NCBI GenBank assembly: GCA_030248215.1
Contig: JASANG010000259.1
Span: forward strand, 124,001-188,000
DNA: 64,000 nt
Origin: Enoplolaimus lenunculus
Lineage: Eukaryota > Nematoda > Enoplea > Enoplida > Thoracostomopsidae
Direction: 5' to 3'
Of this stretch, positions 56,265 through 64,000 are shown piece after piece. Every line of letters starts with the position of its first letter. Positions within the stretch are counted from its first letter, which is position 1. Under the pieces are notes generated by a model that did not search any database, was not told the DNA's origin, and saw only the letters and a list, made by a program, of their open reading frames with translations. A program made the position numbers and the translations under genes.

Positions 56265-56395
56265 CATATGTAAAGATCAGGAGCGGAACGTTTTTCTGTA
56301 GGACTAGTAAATAGTAAGTTTACTATGCTTTAGACTAATTTTTTGCTTGGTTTAGGCTTAGGAATATGCTTATTCTTACGTAGGCTTAGGCTTTC
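56265..56395 (+). mobile_element. TTAGGC-family element (type C), right side missing
   Basis: GCATATGTAAAGATCAGGAG opens a type C element and TTGCTTGGTTTAGGCTTAGG follows. The right terminus is replaced by unrelated sequence after 56,395. Confidence 0.6.
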
Positions 56396-56399
56396 ACGG

Positions 56400-58180
56400 A
56401 GGCTGCATCGTTGTCTCCCCGCGAAAATTGTAAAAACTGCCCCTAAAACACAGTGTTAAAATGCTAGCCTGAAAATCGGCGTATGATGAAATTGAAAACA
56501 TTCATACAGGAAGGAGTTAAGCGGAGCAAGTTTCTGCCACTCTATATCGTACAATTTTGTCTTCAAATTATTTTTGATAATTTGATTTTAATTTGTTGAT
56601 AAATGAAATTTAGTGAGAGAATTTAAATTTCATGTAGATATTAAGCAATTCAGTCAGTGAACACACACAACTGTTATTTGTTCAATGACATTATTTGATT
56701 AGCTTTTACGCAAATTCTGTTCGAACGATACTTATTAGTGATCGGCACCGGATATGTTATCATATCCGGATACCCGAAATCAAATGTTCCGTTTTGGACA
56801 TCCGGAATTATTTAATTTTCAATTTCACCGGTTTGCAAGCTCATTTTTTGTTAAATACTTCATTTTGCTCGTAACTCTCACTCAAGCTGTCGTGAGACGC
56901 AAAATGCGATCTGCGAGCGTAATAGAGTAATTTTAAGATGTTTTTATGCAATTGCCTTTATTCTGAGCCCTTGCTCGAGAGCAATGGTGTTGACAGAAGA
57001 AATCGAGTTGTAATTTTCAAATTAATATTTCTATAAGCATATTCTAAGCGTAAACCTTAGCGTAAGAATAAGCATATACGTAAGCCTAAGCCTACCCCTA
57101 AGCAAAAAAATTTAGTCTAAACCTTAAGCTTACTGTATTGCAGTAACGATGAAAACGGGCCGCCCCTGATTTATACATGGTCTGTTTGGTTTGTTTTTGT
57201 AAGTGTTGAACCACTGCAACAGAGAGGGTTTCAAACGGCGCTTTCGCCGAACTTTATGTTCTTATGTTCAAAAATACAAGAGACAATTTAAAATATATGC
57301 CATGCTTGTATCTATTTATGTACACTTGAGAAAGTCAAAGAGAAAAATACTAATACACATGCATAAAATTCAAATCATTTAAACGTTAAATTTTGAAGAA
57401 TTTCATATAAATGGCTTCGTTAATATACTGCAACTTTTATGGTTATGTAGGATGCCTAAATCAATTTGAGTTGAAAGTGATTTGTATATTAGTAACAGTT
57501 TTCCTTTAAACGATAGTTCACTGCAATTGTTTGAAGTTCAAATGCCCCAATTAGGGGCCCCCGACCTTTGGGAGCCCCCTCTTTGGCAAATTGAAAAATG
57601 TTTTCGCTGACCACGAAGTTACAGAGTTGTATATATATAACATTTTATTGGGGGACCCTCGGACCTGTTTGAACCTGGGGGGCTCCGGCTATCTTAACGC
57701 CGGCCGTGAATCTTATCTAAGAAACACGTGCTGTTCGTACTCTGCTATAGACTCTTCTTCGTTATTTTTCAGTCAGTGTTTGCGAAAAAAATAGCATTAT
57801 TTTGAAAATCAATTTCGTATAAATTCTTTAATTTTATTTTATGCTCAAATTTGAATATTTTAAAATTTCAATTTTTGGTGGACAATGTGTTTTCAGGACT
57901 CAAGAAAACAAAGATGCTCACATAAATTTGTCTCAACGGTTTTTTGCAAAAAATTTAATGTAAAATAACGGGAACAAGTCGTAGCAAATCAAATTGGTGC
58001 AAAATCATTTGTTAACAAACATGAAATGTCGAGTTAAAATTAGAGTTTAAAAACATTTTTATATCAATTTGAACGTATGCTGAAGCTTTTTTTATAGAAA
58101 TATGGTTCATAACTGAAATCTCAATATCAGTAATAGTTGTAATTTTATTTTATCAATATTTATGCTCATAACATATATAA
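56400..58180. other. Intergenic stretch upstream of CCNQ
   Basis: This holds one TTAGGC-family fragment (listed), a short CATATCCGGATA palindrome near 56,755-56,785 that resembles 5,102-5,148, and a G/C-run element at about 57,545-57,700 (GGGGCCCCCGACCTTTGGGA). No coding exon is recognised; AT-rich sequence from 57,790 to 58,180 may include the CCNQ promoter. Confidence 0.5.
57030..57182 (-). mobile_element. TTAGGC-family element (type C), partial
   Basis: The right end GGGCCGCCCCTGATTTATAC, the block TTAGTCTAAACCTTAAGCTT and degenerate GCCTAA hexamers are present. The left terminus is lost. Confidence 0.6.
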
Positions 58181-58999
58181 ATGGCAAGTGTGAACGAATG
58201 TCACCGTCGACGACACGTTTATGCATTTATTATGGAAATTGGAACCAAAGTAAACGCTGATGCTCAAACAATTGGCAGTGCAATTTTAATTACACATCGA
58301 ATGTTGCAAAAAATTAATTGCAATCACAATTTACGCAATCATCAAAATATCGATTGTCATATGTTAGCGATGAGTTGTTTATATTTGTCGGCAAAACTAA
58401 ACGAAGATAGCAAGTTTAATTGTCGGGATATTATTAATGTATGTCATCGTGTTTTGATTGAAAAGCCAATCCAAATATCGACGTCATCCGTTGCGATTCA
58501 TTTAAGCTCAACTCAGGCTGTGCCCCTTGATCATGAACGAGTTCAACGTTTACGCGAGTCGATTGGACAGCTAGAATTGTTTGTATGTGTCAGTGTTGGA
58601 TTTCAATATTTATTAAGTATCACAAAGGATACTGCGTATAATTATCTCGTTCACTATTTACACGCGTTACGGTGTCATATTGCTAAAAGCATATGGCAAA
58701 CTGTACCTTTAGTACAGACCGCATGGACACTGCTCAAAGACGTATATATTGCACCGGAACTGGTTAATTCTGTGTCATCACAGTGTCTTGCAGCTGTTGT
58801 ACTCTATGTGTCGTGTAGAATATTCGGTATTGAATCAGAATTGATGCGTTCTGGAAATGTTCAAAAATATGACCACAAAGCAACTGAGTCAAATGTTATG
58901 TTTTGGAACGAACTTTGTCCTGAGTGGAAAACAACGTCAGATATTGAAGTTGTTGTTTCACGAGTTATGACTGAAGTGTACGGTATTGGCAGCAAGTAA
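58181..58999 (+). CDS. CCNQ: Cyclin Q (FAM58/cyclin M), CDK10 partner, single exon
   Basis: An uninterrupted reading frame of 272 residues runs from ATG to TAA. It resembles human cyclin Q along its length: FIMEIGTKV at the N-terminus, a first cyclin box with MLAMSCLYLSAKLNEDSKFN and RDIINVCHRVL, then RLRESIGQLEL, YNYLVHYLHALR, WQTVPLVQTAWTLLKDVYI and CLAAVVLYVSCRIFGIE. Known role: cyclin Q activates CDK10 in growth and ciliogenesis control; that this protein does the same is inference. No intron is needed, although its neighbours have introns. An AATAAA follows the stop within ten bases. The start fits because the FIME helix follows within the first 20 residues. Confidence 0.92.
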   Translation: MASVNECHRRRHVYAFIMEIGTKVNADAQTIGSAILITHRMLQKINCNHNLRNHQNIDCHMLAMSCLYLSAKLNEDSKFNCRDIINVCHRVLIEKPIQISTSSVAIHLSSTQAVPLDHERVQRLRESIGQLELFVCVSVGFQYLLSITKDTAYNYLVHYLHALRCHIAKSIWQTVPLVQTAWTLLKDVYIAPELVNSVSSQCLAAVVLYVSCRIFGIESELMRSGNVQKYDHKATESNVMFWNELCPEWKTTSDIEVVVSRVMTEVYGIGSK

Positions 59000-59003
59000 A
59001 GTG

Positions 59004-59009
59004 AATAAA
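59004..59009 (+). terminator. Polyadenylation signal of CCNQ
   Basis: AATAAA lies five bases after the CCNQ stop codon. This is close, but comparable with the overlap seen at the DCX-IQ-PLAT gene. Confidence 0.5.
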
Positions 59010-60936
59010 CGAATCAAGTATGATACGACCATGGAGTTAGGCGCCATCTTATATATGAACGTCTATTGTAAAATGTAACACTTTAAACACCAACTCGTCG
59101 TGCACCCAAAATAATATCTCTTGATACTTCACAAAATGGCTGTCTTAAAAAGTTGAAACTTCAATGTTGTAAATCTAAAACTTTATATAGTTTTTATAAG
59201 CTTTACTGATTCATAATATTTGAAAAATCACTTTACATGGGCCCATGTTTCTAAGACAAAATGTTTTAAAGATGTACTTGTCATCAGGATTCGATCGGAA
59301 AATACGGTTTCGGTTTAGGTGGTTCCGGTATCATGATTACAAAACGGAACCGGCATTTGTTTATTTGTCAGTTATTGTGGCCTTGTTCTGTAAAGTAGCT
59401 ACTTTAACCTTGTTTATCTGTTATTACGAGACTGGAGCAAGATTACGTTTTTGTCAGTTTATATTTGATGTTAACGAAATTTTGTGATGAAGCTTTAAGG
59501 GTATTTTCTTAAAAAAAATTTTGTTCCGGTTTACCAGGTTCCGGTTACGGTTTGCAAGTTCTTAGGTTCCGTTCGATCCCGTCTTGGTTCTATATACGGA
59601 TTGGTTTTCTTAGATTAATTTAGGAATATAACAATTTGCGGCGTTTTATAAAAGATATGTGTAAAATTGTCAAATTAGTCGCAATTCGGTTTGATGGACT
59701 TGTGGCTTTTATTATCTATTCTTGCATTTCAAAGGCGGTTTTTGTGACGTTTGATTGAGCCTTAATTTGATGAAATTATTACCAACATCTTATGTGTATG
59801 ATTGTTGTAAAACTAAACGTCTTCTAAAAATTGTCTTTGCTTAGTTTGTATACAGTTGTACTTAATCTACTATAAAGCTTTTGATTTTATAATTGTTAAC
59901 CGGTGTTGAAATCGTGGAAATTCATACTTCAGAGGGCGAATATTTGTGGTCTTTTGATTATTATTACCCGGTTTCCAGTAAAACGTGTAAATGAATACAA
60001 ATCGTACGGTTCATTTTGAAGAAATTAAGACGATGAGAACACGCTAATTTTAAGTATACTCGCAACGTTTTAGTATACTCTATATTTGCGGCATATTGAT
60101 CTTATTGAAAAACTCTGAATTTTGGTATATAATGAATCATTTCGCCGCGGTGTCTTTTAATAGTTTTGCCCGTTTACACAGTAAAGTTTTATGACTTTGT
60201 TGTTTAGCGGAAAGTTGTTTAAACGCGTTGGTTTCGTAGGTGTATCAAAGAAGGTCACCGTGCATAACAAAATTTTTGTTCGCTTTTCTAATTGTCCAGT
60301 TATCAGTGTGTGTGGGTGCAGCTGTCTGCTTTTGCTAATGGATTAAATAGCCACATTTAACATCCCTAAGCCGAACCCTCTGTAATCCGTTTAACAATAT
60401 TTTGTTGCAGGGCTGATAAAATTGTATGATTAAGCACAAAGTATAAAAATAACAAACAAATAGCGATCAAAACCGGAAGTGGATATTCAAATTGAGATGT
60501 CTTATGCATACAAATACTCATCGGCTTTCTAATGTTTTACAAATAGCGGATGCACCCGAATTTATAAAGATTTGAGTTTGAATGAATTTTGCTATTTTTG
60601 TTTCATACCGAACAGTTAAAGCCAGGATACATCCGGAGATTTGCCTCCGGCAATGGCACGAAATCAACTTCTGAGTCTGGTCGAAATTTTGCCAGTGCTT
60701 CCGGCAATTTCGCTACTGTTTTTATTTGTATTTTTATAGAAATGTGCCCCTTTTATAGGTTGGGTTGTTACTTTGGGTAGTTGTGGAAACTTTAATTTGT
60801 CCAGATTCCTCAAAATTGAAACTAGAATCTAAATAGATTTTCCAATAATTAAAGCGGAACCTAAATATTTAGTGCTCATTGTATTCAACGTTAAAAGTGG
60901 AAAAATTCTTAATAATTTTACCCGAATAAATAAAAA
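59010..60936. other. Intergenic stretch between CCNQ and C19orf12
   Basis: GGCCCATG near 59,239 and GGTTCCGG-type motifs at 59,280-59,345 and 59,520-59,600 suggest a decayed repeat. CATCCGGAGATTTGCCTCCG at about 60,630 resembles the CCGGAG family. No coding exon seen. Confidence 0.5.
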
Positions 60937-61959
60937 ATGAGTTTCGTATATTTCATGAAGATTGTCGAAATTTTGGAAGACTTTCCTGAGTTGCAACGAA
61001 CAGTCTACGGGATCGCAAGGCAAATGTTGTTCGCCGCTGTTGGTGCTGGGGCTGCAGGAGCTGTTGCTGGTCCACAGGGTGGTGTTGTTGGTGGAATTGC
61101 AGGTGAGCGGTGACGACCGTGTTTTAGCTACCAAGTTGTGGGACGTAGCAGTACTATAAGCTTATTCCTAACCATTTATTCGGTCATGAGTCTGAGTATA
61201 AGGATACGCTTACAACTTAGGCGTAAACCTAACCGCAAGCAAAGCATAGTCTAAAGCTTAAGCTTACTTGATTCGACTCGCGCGGATAAACGTGAGCCGA
61301 TGATTCGATCTCATTTGCGTTTAATGCCCAAATTGGTTAGAAACATTCACTTAAGATAGTCTGGCGTTAAGTTTTTAGGCTAAGACTTATTTAACAAGTA
61401 GCCAGAGGGTGTCTGGCTGACGTGTCTAAACCTCCAATCTAACAACCAAAAATGTTTTGCTGCTATTAAGCGTTTTGTTCGCTACGCTTGATAATTTATT
61501 CAAAGCTCAACCTTTACGATGTCTTTTAGTTGCCTGCGCACCCACCCAATTGAAAACCCGGCTACATGCGTGGGTAAAGCTCTCATCGAGTTAATAATTG
61601 TGATATATACTCCTTATATTAGTAATTGCTTTTGCAGACCTTAATATTTAAAATTAGTAATTGCTTTTGCAGAGCTTAATGTATAAAATTAGTAATTGCT
61701 TTTGCAAAACTTAACTTTTAAAATCAGTAGGTAATTGCTTTCAGGCCTTATGTGGACGCTACGCCAATCGTACGATTACAGCAGTTTGATATCCGTGTTG
61801 AATACGATGTCGGATGCGGAAAAGCGACACCTTGAAGCCAAAGTGCAAGAATTAGTCGGCAGCAGAACTATTGAAGCGCTAGTTGCCTTTGTTCAAACTG
61901 AAGTCAATAGACAATTGCTGCTCTCAACTGTTGCTCAGCAAACGAAAACTGTAACTTAA
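60937..61959 (+). CDS. C19orf12: C19orf12 homologue, small membrane-associated glycine-zipper protein
   Basis: Exons 60937-61102 and 61745-61959 join in phase 1 to give 126 residues, close to the human protein (about 140-150). Exon 1 ends in an alanine- and glycine-rich hydrophobic stretch (AAVGAGAAGAVAGPQGGVVG) matching the human glycine-zipper membrane hairpin. Exon 2 continues SVLNTMSDAEKRHLEAKVQE, then VGSRTIEALVAFVQTEVNRQ, which parallels the human LPPAEQQRLFNEA and ALQQQLL region. The human protein localises to mitochondria, ER and lipid droplets and is mutated in the neurodegenerative disease MPAN; its biochemical role is not settled. The intron contains a decayed TTAGGC element and, just before exon 2, four 35-bp repeats of the acceptor region. 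The start ATG follows an A-rich leader. Confidence 0.85.
61140..61290 (-). mobile_element. Decayed TTAGGC-family element in the C19orf12 intron
   Basis: GCAGTACTATAAGCTTATTC, then degenerate hexamers (AACTTAGGCGTAAACCTAAC), then AGTCTAAAGCTTAAGCTTAC follow the order of the family, though both termini are eroded. Confidence 0.55.
61619..61744 (+). repeat. 35-bp tandem repeat forming the C19orf12 exon 2 acceptor
   Basis: Four units start at 61,619, 61,654, 61,689 and 61,724. The motif TTAGTAATTGCTTTTGCAG is present in the first two, is altered to GCAAAA in the third, and becomes GGTAATTGCTTTCAG in the fourth, which is the real acceptor. The first two units thus contain decoy AG acceptors at 61,636-61,637 and 61,671-61,672. 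Confidence 0.85.
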
Positions 61960-62674
61960 ATATTATTCATCTTAATTTATTTTTGCTTAACATTATTTTT
62001 ACGGGTTTCAATCTTATTTGATCACAGCTTGGTAAAGGATAAGAGAGGCAAAGGCAGCCTACATGTAACACTGTTTGTTGTCTGACTGCTAAGAATTAGC
62101 GCACTCCCTGATTTCATGCGGTAAATGAAAAAAGTAAAATAGTAAATGTGCGCAGAGTGAAAATATATGATCTTTCTTGTCACTGTTGGTGAGTATTTCG
62201 TACTACCATGCTTGGTATGATAATGGAACAGAGTGGTTCTTTATTATCCGGCGTTCACAATAATTTTACTAACGGTGCAACAAAATATAGCCTTGGATCG
62301 TACAAGATCATTTATAAAATGAACGCTACTTAATCCAGAGTATTAAAAACTCTTGTCTATTTGTTGACAGCTTATAGTGAATGAAACGAGGTTTGCATAT
62401 TTGACAATAAATTATGTAGGGCACCGCGCATTAACCAGGGCCGGAGCAGCCACCTCCCCATTCCACCCACTTGCGGGGTCCCACCCATAAAGAGGCCCCC
62501 CATCCTAAAATTGGTTGAAACAAAAACCGCCGAAGTTTTAAAATGCGTCTGGATTAACGCTCGCGAGTTTGGGAAATGTCTACCCTTGTCTGTTCCATCA
62601 CTGCGTCAAGCTGTGGCAGAAAATATTAATTGCAATTTGGTGGAGAAAAGAAGCTTGAGTTCACCGTAATTTCT

Positions 62675-62800
62675 TTCGTGAGGGATCCTATATCAACTCG
62701 ATCCATCCCCGAGTATATGCCCAAGTATAATTGAAATTTCGTGAGGGATCCTATATCAACTCGATCCATTCCCGAGTATATGCCCAAGTATAATTGAATC
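62675..62800 (+). repeat. 63-bp tandem duplication
   Basis: Two 63-bp copies begin TTCGTGAGGGATCCTATATC at 62,675 and 62,738 and differ at one position that I can see (CCATCCCCG against CCATTCCCG). Confidence 0.9.
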
Positions 62801-62926
62801 TGTTATGTATATGTATATTGATAAAGATAATTTTTATATATCTTTAACTGATTGTAATATAAAATCCGTATGGATTGATGTTTAGCAAGGATTCGGAGAC
62901 AGACCTCCGGTTCTACTCCGGTTAAC

Positions 62927-63354
62927 TACTGTAGCGAGCCGTCTAACGGGGGAAGACATATTTATTTGGTGTTTCCAGAAGGTACCCTCTTGTTTTTCGG
63001 TTACGCACTGTTAGTTATTCTTAATCCGTCCTTCGCCGACCTTCGTTACTGTAAGCTTTAGACTAATTATTTTGCTTTGCTTATGCTTAGGCTTAGACTT
63101 AGGAATATGCTCATTCTTACGCTTATGCTTACGATTACGCTTAGGCTAGGCTTAGGAATATGCTTATAATATTGTTCTGCCCCTGTTCTTTACATTGACC
63201 GAAGTTTCGAACTCAACTTTATTTGGTCCTTAGATATAATTGACATTTATGGACTATAATTAGGGTTTAGAGATTATCCGCTTAGTGATCCTTATAAGGG
63301 ATACTGACTCCCTTTGAATAATGGCTGCCCCCCTCTATTCGTGTTAGTACAGTA
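62927..63354. mobile_element. TACTGTAG-ended inverted-repeat element, copy 1 with nested insertion
   Basis: TACTGTAGCGAGCCGTCTAA at the left pairs with GTTAGTACAGTA at the right. Inside, GTACCCTCTTGTTTTTCGGT and CTTCGCCGACCTTCGTTACT match copy 2. A TTAGGC element interrupts it at 63,046-63,204. Confidence 0.7.
63046..63204 (+). mobile_element. TTAGGC-family element (type C) nested in a larger element
   Basis: AAGCTTTAGACTAATTATTT, a TTAGGC-type array and the right end CCCCTGTTCTTTACATTGAC are present. It interrupts the 62,927-63,354 element, so it is younger than that element. Confidence 0.65.
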
Positions 63355-63505
63355 TATCTTTATTACACTTAAAAAATGTATGCAGTGTTTGTGAATTGCT
63401 AAAAATATAATTTACATCTGTATATGCTGATATCAACGTTACGTATTCGCGTGAGTCGAGATTCCGCTCGCTTCCAACACACCAGAAAGTAAATTTCTAA
63501 TCAAC

Positions 63506-63958
63506 TACTGTAGTGACTCGAATTAGAGGGGGTGACTGATATTTATTTGGCCTCTCCAGAGGGTACCCCCTTGTTATTCGGTTGCGGACTGTTATTTATT
63601 TTTAACCCACGCTTCGCCACCCTTCGTTACTGATTTATATCCGGTACTACAATTATCCGTTGAATTAAACGTGTTTGTCTTGCTTCAATAGCTTGAGCGA
63701 TTATGAAAGGTTATACTTAGGTATGCACTTTCAAAATTTAAGTACGTCTTAAAGATTCGAACTCAATTTTGTTTGGTCCTGGAGTCATTTATGCACTACA
63801 ATTAGGAATATCTGACCTTCATGGACTCTAAATAAAATTTAGGGATTGTATCCGCTTACAGACCCTTATTAGTTAGATATACGGACTCCTATTGATTGGT
63901 ACTCAAATCGAGACCCCCTCTTATTACCCTACACCTTTTTATTCGGGTCACTACAGTA
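63506..63958. mobile_element. TACTGTAG-ended inverted-repeat element, copy 2
   Basis: TACTGTAGTGACTCGAATTA at the left is inverted against ATTCGGGTCACTACAGTA at the right. It shares GGGTACCCCCTTGTTATTCG and AATTTTGTTTGGTCCT with copy 1. The rest of 61,960-64,000 shows no gene. Confidence 0.75.
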
Positions 63959-64000
63959 CAAATTGGTGCAGTCTTAGAAATTAAAACGTGAATTCGCTTG

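Noticed and set aside
61638-61744. Use of upstream AG acceptors for C19orf12 exon 2
   Set aside because: The first decoy shifts the frame and the second meets an in-frame TAA at once. Only the acceptor at 61,743-61,744 gives the conserved protein.

Overview
The window is nuclear DNA of an invertebrate animal. Five conserved metazoan genes with GT-AG introns sit in AT-rich sequence crowded with short inverted-repeat elements. I cannot name the phylum. The hexamer TTAGGC, which is the nematode telomere motif, is very common here, but only inside small transposon-like elements, so it is weak evidence about the host.

Region 1 (1.3-30.6 kb, minus strand) is one large gene. I traced 30 exons whose phases all agree, giving 1,295 residues: two doublecortin (DCX) domains, a basic linker, four IQ motifs and five PLAT/LH2 domains. 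This suggests a microtubule- or cilium-associated protein related to the RP1 and LOXHD1 families. Its introns hold most of the small elements in this half of the window.

Region 2 (31-42 kb) has no gene that I can support. It holds TTAGGC elements, a 1.6-kb palindromic element built of satellite-like repeats, and a cluster of tRNA-like (Trp-like) SINE units.

Region 3 (42-62 kb, plus strand) carries MRPL4 (10 exons), two decayed LINE copies, PUSL1 (2 exons), intronless CCNQ (cyclin Q) and a C19orf12 homologue (2 exons). Three of these genes (MRPL4, PUSL1, C19orf12) have known or proposed mitochondrial links. No operon-like arrangement is evident.

The most unusual content is repetitive: (a) three related terminal-inverted-repeat families with degenerate TTAGGC arrays inside; (b) a TTAA-flanked, piggyBac-like MITE that carries a tRNA-like body with A and B boxes, with a related unoccupied target in the same window; (c) short tandem arrays whose unit contains a copy of the adjacent exon's 3' splice site, seen at two unrelated genes. 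All exon calls come from reading frame, splice dinucleotides and domain resemblance; no alignment or transcript was available.
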